This document shows, piece by piece, positions 33,602-45,124 of a stretch of DNA of 64,000 nucleotides. Made by a program: the position numbers and the translations under genes. Source of the stretch: Pomphorhynchus laevis (taxonomy: Eukaryota; Acanthocephala; Palaeacanthocephala; Echinorhynchida; Pomphorhynchidae). How positions within the stretch are numbered: position 1 is the first letter of the stretch; each line of letters starts with the position of its first letter. The notes beneath the pieces were generated by a model. It made no database searches and was not told the origin of the DNA. It saw nothing but the letters and a program-made list of their open reading frames with translations. The DNA lies in contig WNNJ02000325.1 in the NCBI GenBank assembly GCA_012934845.2, positions 123,146 through 187,145 on the forward strand. The letters run 5' to 3'.

Positions 33602-33678
33602 TTGAAATATCAATATTATTAAGACGTTCTTCAAATTTAGGAATATAACGTTTCCGAATAGCTGATCGCCACATGTTT
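33602..33678 (-). CDS. Host gene, exon 1 (start of a 131-codon, four-exon gene)
   Basis: ATG at 33674-33672, 24 codons ('MWRSAIRKRYIPKFEERLNN' ...), donor GTATGT (33601-33596). A 47-nt intron (33601-33555) with 'taataac' branch-like sequence leads to exon 2. The exon may begin at 33678 behind an acceptor-like 'tttacatttag', so a 5' UTR exon or trans-splice site is possible. The four exons (33602-33674, 33448-33554, 23450-23565, 17412-17511) join in consistent phase into 131 codons with a proper stop. The product is small, charged and mostly helical, with the aromatic C-terminal helix described at exon 4; I do not recognise the family. This is the only well-supported host gene here. Confidence 0.7.
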
Positions 33679-34511
33679 CTAAATGTAAATACGTTTCTTA
33701 CTTAATTCGAATACTAAGAGTAACTAACAGTCATGGTTAAAGATTAAAATACGATTTTGCATTTAGTTAAAAATACAAACATGCATATCAAAAAAGTGCT
33801 TAATATGTTTAACAAAGAATTAATTAAAATTAAAAATTAATGCATAACCTTCGAATACTTAAAATTGTGATTTGGTCATAATCTAAAGTTTTTTAATTAT
33901 GGTTTTATACTAACAGTTTAGTCATTAATAATTAAATTTACTATCCTATAAATTTTATTTTTAATTCCAATTATAAATTTTAACTTGATATTATAGATAA
34001 AATGTCATTTACTGATAAATGCATACAATTACTAATCACATAAGGATTTTTAAATTTAAAGATTCGCATTTGCAAAATAAATAATAAAATTTATTCTTAA
34101 CTAGTTATTTTAGTTGTAAAATTTTTTTAACTAGTTATTAATATATTTTAAATTGTGTAATAATAAAAAATCTGATAAAAGTTAAAAATGCTAATTATAT
34201 ATAACAACAATTTCTTGACAAGAAAAAGGCAAAAATTTCTAAGATTTTTTCTGTCAATCACTGGTTCGGGTGTCGGGTAGTGGAAGCAGAGTACGAGCCA
34301 AACTACTCCAAACATTGCGATCCTGGGGCACAGACCAGAGTTCTCTTTCATATACCCCAAGGCAGTCTTCGGTCAGCTTTGAGATTTAATCTCAGAACGG
34401 GTATCAAGATCTACCTCGAGGTCTTTTTCCAGGGAGTTCGGCCTGAAAAACCCTCGGAGGAAGGCGATCCCTAGACATCCTAAGGATGTGCACTAGCAAC
34501 CTCAGCTGACT

Positions 34512-34775
34512 TTATTCGATATGAAGAAGCAGCGACTTTACTGCGAGTCTATCCCGGATGACCAAATTTCTAACCTTATCTCTAAGGCTATGATCAGCCA
34601 AACGGCGAAAGAACCTCATTTCGGTAGCCTGTATCTGAGATATTATCCTTTCGGTCAAAACCCAAAGATCATAACCATAGGTTAAGATAGGAACAAAGAT
34701 TGCGTGGTAAACCGAAAGTTTCGCCCGAAGACTCAACTCCCGCTTCACCACGACAGAGCTGTACAAAGAACGCAT
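34512..34775 (-). pseudogene. RTE RT thumb region
   Basis: 87 codons: 'MRSLYSSVVVKRELSLRAKL', 'PILTYGYDLWVLTERI', 'IQATEMRFFRRLADHSLRDK', 'VIRDRLAVKSLLLHIE'. This is the conserved post-RT block of RTE/Rex3 proteins ('LTYG.ELW..TE....Q..EM.FLRR..G..L.D...'). Confidence 0.85.
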
Positions 34776-36439
34776 TGCTGCGTTAGCTGCACAAATCTGC
34801 TTCGCAATCTCCTAAATGTCCCTGCCGTCCATAGAGAACAATACCCCAAGATCCTTGAAATCCTCCACATCAAAAAGAATATTTTCCAAAATCAGGATTG
34901 ACATTGGCACCTGAATTCAAAACGAACACATAGAGAAGTCTTGAAGGTACTTACCAACATCCCTGCCGCTTAGCATTCCATCGAGAATCGATCCATTACG
35001 AATTGTAAGTACTCAGGACAAGAAGCCAACAAGGCAACGTCATCTGCGAAAGCAAAGATGGTATCCTAATGGAAACAAACTGAAGACCGACATCCGTCAT
35101 AGCAGCCCGTCTCGAAATTTTGTCCATCTAAACAAGGAACAAAGGTGGAGACAAAGGACAACCCTGACGAATCCCAACGCCTACTGGAAATGATTCAGAC
35201 TTCCTACCTAGAACACAAACACAACTTATACGTTGTTCATACCGAGAAGCCACAGTAACACGAAGAAAGTGCGGTACTCCATACTTCCTCAGTACCTACC
35301 ACAACCTCTCTCGCCGAACTCGGTCGAACACCTTATCGAAATGTACAAAACACATTTAGATCGGTTGAGCGAACTACCAAGACTGTTCAAGGATAGTTGA
35401 GAGAGTAAAGTGATGATCCGTAGTTCCACGAACAGGACGAAAGCTGCATTGTTCCTATTGCAACTGTCCCCAACTATAAGCCGTATCCTTAAATAAAGGA
35501 TCTTAGCAAATAGCTTACCAGTTTGTCTAAAAAGAGTGATGCCCGATAATTCGAAGAAACTCTTCGGTCACCTTTCTTAAAGATCGGTATCACCACCCCA
35601 GTTCGCCACTCACTAGGAACCTTGCCCGACTTCAATGCAACATTGAAGATCCGTGTTAGCCACTTCATGCTAACAACGTCTTGAGCCTTTAAAGCTTCAG
35701 ACCGAATCTCGTTTACTCAAGAAGACTGCCATTACGAAGGTTTTAAAAACAGCAATGACCCCTTCCAAAGAGATTAGCTCTTCCGTTGGTTCTAAAGGTT
35801 CAATTTCGACAAGAAAATCCATCGGATTAAGGAGGCTCCAAAAATGTTCTTTTCAACAACTAAGAATTTTTCAATGTCAATCAGCATAGATCCTCTCTTG
35901 TCATAGACAGTTTAAACAGTTTTCTGCTTTTCAACACGAACGTTACTGATCGCCTCCAGAACATCTTCGAAGCTTACCTGTAATACAGTTCCAAGTGCTA
36001 TCCAAACGTCTCCAAATCCGCCTTCTTCGATTCAATAATTGATCGATTTGAAGCTCTCTTTGCCCTTCGGTACTTGTCTACAGCTTCAACTGATTTATCT
36101 GACAAAGTTGCCTTATAAGCCAGCTTCTGCTCGTGGACAAAATCTCTAACTGTTAATGTCCCCAAGCAGTTAGAGTATTTCCTTTACGAAAAGCACCTAA
36201 GGCCTTGGAGTCACAACTTTTCACAGTTGCTTTAGCAAGAGAGGATCTGAACATCTTCCATTCTTAATCAATGCTCTTTACCTATTCTTGCAACCGAATG
36301 TAATCCTCCCGGATATGGTCAGAAAAACGTTCTTTGACAGAAACATCTGCTAAACCCTCCAGGCACACCCTCACTCAACGTTTGGGTTTGCCAGACTGGT
36401 CTAACATCGATCCGGCCATCGAAGTTTACTAACTACAAG

Positions 36440-36825
36440 TTTAGTAAATTTTCACCCGACGTCTCCGTGTCTGATTTGATTCGGAAAAATAGACTGCGCT
36501 ATCTTGGCCATGTACTTCGGATGCAAAGAGATAGACTCCCAAAGTTATCTCTGTACTTGGACCCGGAAGAATCCTGGCGACGCCCCAGAGGCGGTGTTCG
36601 TAAGAATCTAAAGAGAACGATCGAAGACGATGCCAAGAAAATACTATTCAGCTACTCGAACATTAGCTGGCGGAGATTTAAAAGAAGATGGAGACAAGAA
36701 CTGGAAATGGTAGCTCAGAATCGATTGTCCTGGACTCATTTTGCTATTTCACTTTGATTTGACTTTATTTTCGTCTTCTTGATGTTGTAACTCACGATCT
36801 GTAAGGTCTAGTGGTTAAATAATAA
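36440..36825 (+). mobile_element. 5'-truncated LINE 3' end inserted in the Rex3-like LINE
   Basis: Flanked by the 10-bp duplication taactacaag (36430-36439 and 36826-36835). The uninterrupted sequence in the other copy (26915-26950, reverse) confirms that only one copy existed before insertion. Contains a 96-codon frame (36467-36757): 'RLRYLGHVLRMQRDRLPKLS', 'SWRRPRGGVRKNLKRTIEDD', 'WRQELEMVAQNRLSWTHF'. This is the RTE-type C-terminus ('GHVLRM...R.P', 'WRRPRGG', 'A..R..W'), of a different RTE family. The 3' tail ends 'taaataataa'. Confidence 0.9.
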
Positions 36826-37612
36826 TAACTACAAGGTAGTGATCGGTTGACAGATCAGCCCCTCTCTTCACATAAGTGTCTAGAACATAACGTCGCAGAT
36901 CAGATGAAACGATTACAAAATCGATCATTGATCTTTGACTGAGATAATCCTGGTGGCATGTGCATCTATGGATCTCCTTATGTTCAAACATGGTGTTGAT
37001 TATGCACAAATTGCTACGAAAACAAAAGTGCCAAAATTCAACACCACTCGAATACAGATCAGAGAGTCCGTTCCTCTCCAACACTCCCTTCCAAGTGCTA
37101 CTGTCACTACCAACATGAGCATTGAAGTCACCCAATAGAACGAGAGAATCTCCAACAAGATTATTATCAAGCATAGCCTGAAGATCTTCCACAAACGCTG
37201 CGTATTCCGAGATAATGTTGGGAGCATACGCACATACGACAGTTATCTCCTTTCCCTCTTTGACTAAAAGCCTCAAAGACGCCAGCCTTTCGTTTACTGG
37301 GTTAAACCTCTCCACAACGAACGACAACCGGGGATTTGTAAGTATTCATACATCCACATGTCGTCACTTTCCGTTGGTAACGCCCGAATAGTTAAATGTT
37401 CAGCCTCGATCCAAAAGTTAAGTTCCAGTTCCAGAATAGTGAAGAGAAGTCACTCCGGCTATTTTATGACCAAAGCGAAATATCTCTTCAACTAGTTCCT
37501 GTTTCTTCCCCGTTAGCGAGATAACATTCCATGTTCCTACATGAAGGCTAGTCCGCTTCGGATGTTGATGCCTATTTCGCTGTTTCCGTACAACTGCTTG
37601 GTCACACGGCAC
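36815..37612 (-). pseudogene. APE-type endonuclease of the Rex3-like LINE
   Basis: Nearly identical to 26138-27040. 37418-37612 carries 'LHVGTWNVISLTGKKQEL', and 36815-37327 carries 'LLGDFNAHVGSDSSTWKGVL' to 'GADLSTDHYLVV'. The last codons of the longer frame run into the inserted element at 36826. Catalytic boxes intact; frame breaks lie between the two pieces. Confidence 0.85.
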
Positions 37613-38019
37613 CCGACAATGACAACTTCTACGGTCAATGGTGAGTGACCATTGCTCTTGGCACTTGATTTATGTTTTGTAAATTTGTTGCTTGTCATTT
37701 TCCTTGTCTTGATTGGTTTGTTCGGTTATCATTTGATGATCCAACATCGCTACTGTAAAGAAACAGATCTCCGAGGCTATCTTCCCTCTTTTCGTCTATT
37801 GTTCAATCTGCCGTTGGAGTCATCGGAGTTATTTTGCTTTTTCGGCTAGCCCCCATTCATAATATCCTTTGATGATCCAACATCACTACTGTAAGGAACA
37901 GGCCACCGTGACTCTCTTCCGCCCTTTCGTCCATTGTCTAATTCGCCGTTGGAGTCATCAGAGAGATCTGAGATAGTCTGTGAAAGAACTATCTTTACTG
38001 ATGATACTGCCCTACCATC

Positions 38020-39475
38020 AGTAGTGTAGTTCACCCTACTAATGAGTGCTGCCTGCTACCATCAGCTCGTCTAGGAGTGATAAGGAAGTCTACTCTACTT
38101 GTAATTGAACTCTGGTATTTAACAACATTTACAATTATAAAACTGAAACTTATTAGCTTCCGGAGCACAGTTTAACACAATCAGATTTAAAACTATAAAA
38201 ATGAATCCTTTAAAAGATCTCGTGAGAAAGCAAGTAAAATTCCTGCTGAATAAAATAAGGATGATCCGGAAAGCACATGGTTAGTTTAAAGAGGTAATGC
38301 CCATGCTACCACGTAAGCAAATTCTCGGAGATGCCTTCTTAATATATCACAAGGCAGCCGAAACGACTGATGGTAGTTCAACCTCCTAATGAGTGCCGCC
38401 GGCTACCATCAGGTCGTCTAGAAGTGATAAGGAAGTCTGCTCTACTTGTAATCAAACTCCGGTTTTTAACAACATTTACAATTATAAAACTGAAGCTTAT
38501 TAGCTCCCGGAGCGCAGTATAACACAATCGGATTTAAAACTATAAGAATGTATCCTTCAAAGGATCCGGTGAGAAAGCAAGCAACGACAGCAAGTAAAAT
38601 TCTTGCAGAATAAAATTAGGATGATCCGGAAAGCACATGGTTAGTTTAAAGAGGTAATGCCCATGCTACCATGTAAGCAAATTCTCGAAGTCCAGTCTAT
38701 CAAGCAACACCATTTAGTATAAATGCCGTATTTCTTAAGAAATCTTGGACCGTTGTCTACTCATCACATCCGTGCACTACTATTATACCCGCCGTATCCA
38801 TTAAGGATCCAACGAGTGCAGCGACAATTCTGCAACAACCTCTTGCTAGTGTTTAAGGATGGTCCGCACAGCAATTTGATCTGGTTAAGAGCGTAAGACT
38901 CATACAATTAAGCAAAGTGTCGGAAACGCCTTTATTCACAATGTCACACAAGCAACCGAAACGGCCAGTGAGTACTTCATTTTATTGATGAGTGTTGCCG
39001 GGTACTCATTGGTCGCCTAGAAGTGACATGGTGACTGAAAGTCGTAAATCGAAGTACAGTCTATCAAGCAAAACGATTTAGTATAAATTCTGTATTTCGT
39101 AAGAAATCCTCGATTGTTGTCTACTCAGCACATCAGTGCACTACTATTATACCTGCCGTATCCATTAAGGATCCAACGAGTGCAGCGACAATTCCGCAAC
39201 AACCTCTACCTAGTGTTTAAGGATGGTCCGCACAGCAATTCGATTTGGTTAAGAGCGTATGCCTCAGACAATTAAGCAAAGTGTCGAAATCGCCTTTATT
39301 CACAATGTCACACAGGCAACCGAAACGGCCAGTGAGTACTTCATTCTACTGATGAGTGTTGCCGGGTACTCATTGCTCGTATAGAAGTGGCATTGTGACT
39401 GAAAGTCCTGAATCGAAGTCTAGTCTATCAATCAACACCATTTAGTATACATACTCAGTTTTTATACACTATCAG
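38020..39475 (+). repeat. Diverged satellite C, about four units in two subtypes
   Basis: 38020-38690 holds about two units of a divergent subtype (C2), and 38690-39430 about two units of the main type. All are in the orientation opposite to the 57-64 kb array. Alignment anchors: 'caggcaaccgaaacg', 'gatgagtgttgccggg', 'tctagaagtgac'. These older copies let stems of the hammerhead-like motif be compared. The block begins directly at the 5' end of the Rex3-like LINE. 39480-39860 has nothing recognised. Confidence 0.85.
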
Positions 39476-39869
39476 ATTTAAAACTATATATATTGTTAGT
39501 GCGAAAAATCGCTTGAAACTGTGGTCCATGAGCCAAAACTGGCTACGATTGATTTTTAATCCATATTTGCTGCTAAATAGCTGAACTTCGATAAATAGCT
39601 CCATAATTCTAATGTATCACTTCGAGACATTATCACTCCAAGAAGAAGAGCAATTACTCGAAACGTTTAAAAATATAAAAGCTCATATTTTGATTTTACA
39701 TATTGTGGCATTTCATGTTCGGGAAGAATTCAGCAGCAATTCGCAACCGTGTAAATAAATGATCTTTGTTATTTAATGATATTATTCCACCCTGGTCAAG
39801 ACAACTGATCCAGTATCTAAGCTACCAACCCTAAAGTCATATATCTTCTACTCCGATACTGAGCTTCCT

Positions 39870-40175
39870 CGTCCAGGATAAATGTGAAGCATAGGAAATA
39901 TAAAAACATGGTCGAAGCAGAGGAAACAAGGTGATCAAGCGGTTTGCGAATAATGTGTGGACAAGCGGAATCGTATACGCTGTGACGGTCACCCGCGCGT
40001 CTTCATTGTATTAATGCGGGGCAAAGCCAAAGCCGTGTTAACTTCACTCTACCAGCTTCCGATATTTGCTTTTGATAATGGCCAACAAGAAACGTATGAA
40101 CATAAAAAACGCCTCTTCGAGCCGGACGTATGTCTCAACCAGGAGCTGCCAGTAGAATCTGCATACGGATGATGT
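39870..40175 (+). pseudogene. LINE C-terminal fragment (restriction-like endonuclease family)
   Basis: 'VKHRKYKNMVEAEE' followed, after a frame change, by 'VFIVLMRGKAKAVLTSLYQL', matching 'KDRKYRSRMEAAGY' and 'SLIALMRGNARAILVSL' in the element at 12452-13609. The ~75 residues normally between them are mostly lost. Confidence 0.6.
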
Positions 40176-40197
40176 GATTCACTTATTCCCCATTATT

Positions 40198-40565
40198 GAA
40201 AATCAAATCAGCTAACTGAGTCTATGTATTTAATATAGTTAAAAATAAAAATAATAATGCTAAAATAAATTTAATAATTAAATAATAAATAATTGCTATA
40301 AGATTTTATATAATTTATATAAAGTTAAAATTGAAATTTAAAATAAAAGTCAATTTTTATGAATTGACTAATAAATAACAGACGTACTATCCAAATAAGG
40401 ATTAGAGGTCATCAAGAAGAACAGATATGCTATCAGGTTTCGGCCCCTATTCCTCGACCCAACATATATATAATATATGATATTATAATGCGTACATCAT
40501 TAGCATGTATATGATAATATACATTATCATATTCATGCTAATGACGTATTTCCTCTGATGAAATT
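40198..40565 (-). mobile_element. Penelope-like element 3' UTR fragment
   Basis: Contains the terminal signature (40206-40230), the AT-rich tail and a rearranged version of the hammerhead-like region (40390-40560) with 'gataatatacattatcatat' palindromic filler. 40570-41600 has only short overlapping frames (e.g. 40645-40860, 40762-41049) with no family resemblance. Confidence 0.75.
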
Positions 40566-41602
40566 TTATTATGCGCAAATTACGATACAGCTTATGTTGA
40601 AGACTTGTTACCAGTTTACGACAAATTTTAATCCAAATCTTTGAATGATCAAGAAACCATATATTCAGTTCTATTTCTTAAACCAAGTAAATTGTCGATC
40701 AATGATAAAACAATGGTATCAACTCAGACATTTTAAAAACACCGATCAGTCAAAACGATCATTACATGTATATGACTGTGTACATATCGACGAACTTCGT
40801 CAACCTCCCAATAGTATGATCAATTATGATAGTGAAAGCGAAACTACCAGCAAGCGATAGAAGGACCAATTGGAGCCAAGAGACAAGAAATTTTAAGACG
40901 ATTTGTTTGAACAGATTCGCAACAAAGCTTTCAACCTTTGAAGTGTTGATGACAGAAAGATCATCTACAAATAATTCCTTAGAGAGCGTGGTGAAACCGG
41001 TATCTTTGCATACAGCATCAACACATGCATTTAAAATTGGACGCCACAAAATTCACGTTGATAACAACTATCAACCATCAAGTAGTGAATTAGGCAGCAA
41101 GAAGGTTATTTAGAAGACGTCAATTACTTATCTAATTGTAAATTATCTTTGTTTCGTCAACGCTTTTTATCAATGAAACAAAACTAATCATTAATTAGCG
41201 GAATAAATTTATCGGAAATATAGACTTTCTTGTTTTGATCACATATCTTACTCGAATCAAATGAAACATGCTAATCTGTTTTGGTTTTCACAATGAAATT
41301 ATTTAATTTTTTGAAATCTTGCAAAGTTTCACAACCAAATTTTTCTTCTTTTAATCAATAAACCAGTCATCTACTAAGCAGGTTTAATATTTTCGAATTT
41401 CTTCATAATCGATTATTTAATGAAAACTTTTATTATGTTGATGTAGTAAAATTCCCAAGGGTAAGGTATGAACAGTTTTTATAACTTAGGTCGATAAATA
41501 TGAAAATACAATCTTGAACCTCATTTTTTTTGTTTTAAAATATCCGTAATGAGTAGTGTACCATCAGACAGACTGCTACTGTACATAGGAATATATCATA
41601 AT

Positions 41603-41760
41603 TAGATCAGCTAACTGAGTCTACGTATTTTATTTTACTTAGAATATATAATTATATAATTACACCTTCTCGACACCTGATTTACAGTTTTGTTTTGTTG
41701 TGGTCATGTAAGCGTGCGCTGGCACGCATTTGCCACGTTAAAAAAATCTTTTTTTTAATA
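41603..41760. mobile_element. Penelope-like end signature plus LINE 3' tail
   Basis: 41603-41632 repeats 'cagctaactgagtctacg'. 41668-41755 repeats the LINE tail seen at 3790-3875 ('cattTGCCACGTTAAA' type), plus strand. Two small fragments placed side by side. Confidence 0.7.
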
Positions 41761-41869
41761 TAAGACTATATAATTATATAAGATATAATTATATTAAGTA
41801 TTTAATTATATTAGACCATATAACTTCTTTTGCTTATTATTTATTTTATAGAGTTGTATTTAACTACTA

Positions 41870-43300
41870 GCAATTGTATGACAATTGAAATATTAGCAGA
41901 TGTTTCTGTCAAAGAAAGTTATTCTGGCCACATTTGGGAGGACTTATCTCGGTTGCCGGAAGAGGTAAAGAGCATTGATCAGGAATGGGAGATGTTCAGA
42001 TCCTCACTTGTCAAAGCTACTGTGATTAGTTGTGGCTCGAAGGCATTAGGTGCTTGTCGCAAAGGAAATACTCTAACTGCTTAGGACATTAACAGTTAGA
42101 GATTTTGTCCAAGAGGATTTGGTAACTTTGTCAGATTAATCCATGGAAGCTGTAGACAAGTACCGAAGGGCAAAGAGAGCTTCAAATCAATCAGTTATCG
42201 AATCGAAGAAGGCAGATTTGGAGAAGTTTGGAGAGCACTTAGAACTTTATTATATGTAAGCTTCGAAGATGTTCTGGAGGACGATCAGTAACCTTCGCGT
42301 TGAAAAGCAGAAAACTGCTTAAACTGTCTATGACAAGAGAGGATATATGCTGATTGACATTGAAAAAATTCTTAGTTGTTGGAAAGAACCTTTTTGGAGC
42401 CTCCTTAATCCGATGGATATGCCTTCTCTTGTAGAAGTTGAGCCATTAGAACCAACGGAAGAGCTAATCTCTTTAGATGATGTAATTGCTGTTGTTAAAA
42501 AATTTCGTAATTGCGAGTCTTCTGCAGTCGACGAGATTCGACCTGAAGCTTTAAAGGCTCAAAAACGTTGTTGGCATGAAGTGGCTAACACGGATCTTCA
42601 ATGTTGCATTGAAGTCAGCAAGGTTCCTAGTGAGTGGCGAACTGGGGTAGTGGTACCGATCTTTAAGAAAGGTGACCGAAGAGTGTCTTTCAATTATCGG
42701 AGTATCACTCTTCTTAGACAAACTGGTAAGCTATTTGCTAGGATTCTTGTGTTAAGGATACAGCCTATAGTTGGGGGACAGTTGCAAGAGGAACAATGTG
42801 GCTTTCGTCCAGGTCATAGACACTACGGATCATATCTTTACTCTATAATCTATCCTTTAACGGTCTTGGGAGTTCGCTCCAACCGGTTTACATGTGTTTT
42901 GTAGATTTGGACTTCGATAGAGAGGTTGTGGGAGGTATTAAGGAAGTATGAAGTACCACACTTTCTTCGGGTAGCTGTGGCTTCTCTGTATGAACAAAGT
43001 ATAAGTTGTGTTCGTGCTCTAGGTATGAAGCCTAAATCATTTCCTGTAGCGTTGGGCTTCGAGAGATATGTCCTTTGTCTCCACTTTTGTTCCTTGTTTA
43101 GATGGACAAAATTTCGAGACGGGCTGCTATGACGGATGTCGGTCTTCACTTTGTTTCCATTAGGATACCATCTCTGCTTTTTGCAGATGACGCTGTCTTG
43201 TTGGCTTATTTCCTTAGTACTTACAATGCCTACTTGATCGATTCTCGATGAAATGCTAAGCGGCAAGGATGTTAATTAGTATCTCTGGAAGTGTCCTGAG
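41870..43300 (+). mobile_element. Rex3-like RTE LINE fragment (linker and RT)
   Basis: Begins in the post-endonuclease linker ('ILADVSVKESYSGH', 'SIDQEWEMFRSSLVKA') and runs through the RT. Frame 42347-42904 (185 codons) has 'SAVDEIRPEALKAQ', 'VPSEWRTGVVVPIFKKGDRR', 'NYRSITLLRQTGKLFARIL' and 'QEEQCGFRPGH'. Motif A is lost in a degraded stretch near 42830-42920, then 'LWEVLRKYEVPHFLRVAVAS' and later a weak 'LCFLQMTLSC' catalytic region. The copy ends near 43300. It reads as the counterpart of the minus-strand RT half at 34.9-36.4 kb. Confidence 0.85.
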
Positions 43301-43419
43301 AATTTCTCAAAACCTATTAATCTGGCACATTTTCAAATTTTTTAATAAATATTAAGAATTACAATAATGTGCAAGCAAAAATGAATAACTTTATGTATTT
43401 GTAGTCGGCGTTTAATTGC

Positions 43420-44175
43420 ATTCAGTGTTCGTAAGCGAGGCCAGGACTGATGCACTATTGCCAATTTGTATTGCAGTACTTATGCGTTGCATTAGGAAGG
43501 AGCCAGCCCGCGGGTCGTCTACAATTCGGCGAGCAAACGGAAGTTAGATGCTTTCTTGCCCATCGCACATGTGGTGTCGATCACTATGGGAATATATTTC
43601 ATTCCTAGTGCTGAAATTCCCTCGTACTTTATTCTCTATCTGCCTTCAGCTTCCGTAAATATTGATTCGGCTCCTGCTAGATCTGTCGCTTGGTGACTAG
43701 GAGTTAGCGGGCCCACGCATGTGAAGTCCAACATGCGAATTTGCAGCAGTCTAATGGGACCATTTTAACGCCGTATTGGCGTTTGTCATAAGATCGGAAC
43801 GACCCTGGAGGTTCTAGACAGCTTGGGATTTGGGCCTTTTTATGAGCGTCTAGAATAATTGAATTAATCAAAGAGTGTCGTCCAAACCGACCTGCGGAAC
43901 GTGAACAACTGAGATCATGAGTGCCTAGTGAGTCTATTTGGTTCTGCAACGACATGTGTGAGGTTGGCAAACCTGGACTCAGAAACATAAAGCGCGTGTG
44001 ATCCGGAATGTATCATCACTCATCATTGAACCGACTGATAAAGCAGGGAATGACTGGTGAAATGCACCTGTACCAGATGCCGCCACACTTATCAGTTGGG
44101 ACTTTGTTGTAGTGTCAGTCGCGTTTGAAAGCAGGTTGGCATATCTTATGTCGTTTATGGGAGCACTCCATTCCC
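43420..44175 (-). pseudogene. LINE 3' fragment, restriction-like endonuclease family (variant 3)
   Basis: Minus-strand frame 43704-43988 has 'DSLGTHDLSCSRSAGRFGRH' (Cys-His knuckle then H), 'INSIILDAHKKAQIPSCLEP' and 'SYDKRQYGVKMVPLDCCKF'. Further downstream are 'DDPRAGSFLMQRISTAIQIG' and 'NSASVLASL'. This is the order of a large invertebrate RT family with a C-terminal PD-(D/E)XK-like domain. Close relative: 17645-18260. Broken in several places. 44180-44750 is AT-rich with nothing seen. Confidence 0.65.
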
Positions 44176-45124
44176 GTTAAAATAAAAAACTGATAATTTT
44201 GAGAAATATATTTATCAATATATTTATATTTTTAGAAGTATTGATATCTTAAAATGATATTTTGAGAAATGATATTTTAGCTTATGTAATTTATTCTAAG
44301 GTTATCTACTTCAAATTCAATATGGGCACTGTAACCTTTTTTTGTTATTTGAAAAAATTCTATATTTTACCGAAATAAATTTAAGTGCAAAAGGTAAATT
44401 TTAAATTAGACTACATCATAAGGTTATACTTAACTACTAACAATTGCAAGATATTTAAAATGAAATATTAAGTTTCCAAATATTTTTAGAACTTGAAATC
44501 GTTCTGACATTTAGATAAGGATAAAAATTAAATTATAATTTAGATATTTAACAAAGAAAATAAAATTTTATTCGGTATTTCGAAATAAAAATATAGAAAT
44601 ATGACTTATCAAAAGTTTTATGTACTCGAACAGATTGGAAACATCCGTAAGTACTTAATATTTTTATTTTAGATCTTTAAATATAACAGAAAATGTTGTG
44701 CATCTTATGATCTTACTAAAATGAATAAAAACATTAAAACAAAGGAGATAAGATTTTTGGATTAAAACGCATACTTCCATGTACCCATTAGGATTGAATG
44801 ACGTGGTACCAGGAATTGACAGAAGTAGTATAGTAAATAATAAACAACTATATTATAATAATCCGATTAAACATAAGCCAAGAAGTCATGGTGATTAAAG
44901 GAATAAGAAAACTAGACTTAAAAATATTAAAAAAGATAAGTATATTTATGAACAATTAGAAATATTAAAACAACTTTTAAGAGATAAGCTAAAAGATCTT
45001 TATGTAAATAAATATAAAGAGTTTTTCTAAATTTATCATTAATTCAATAAATCAAAGATTAATTAACGATTATGATAGGTTAAGTAGTATAATAGATATT
45101 TATTGAAATAAAAAATACTGCAAT

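Larger units (their letters stand above)
34247..38010 (-). mobile_element. Rex3-like RTE LINE, longest copy, interrupted by another LINE tail
   Basis: Minus strand from 38010: 5' UTR with its internal duplication (37640-38010), endonuclease (36836-37612), then (after an inserted 386-bp LINE tail at 36440-36825) the linker, RT (about 34980-36000, many frame breaks), RT thumb (34512-34775) and 3' end at 34247, which matches 27040-27240. The 3' end carries 'gtgtcgggtag'. Both the endonuclease and RT can be followed, so it was a full-length insertion. It is now inactive, with numerous frameshifts in the RT half. 33700-34247 is AT-rich without features. Confidence 0.85.

Noticed and set aside
36935-37138. 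Plus-strand frame opposite the RTE endonuclease (also 26612-26815 minus)
   Set aside because: Shadow frames of the endonuclease; identical in both copies because the coding strand is.
40645-41113. Possible gene with frames on both strands
   Set aside because: No family motif, splice context or repeat partner; overlapping frames of similar length on opposite strands give no reason to choose one.
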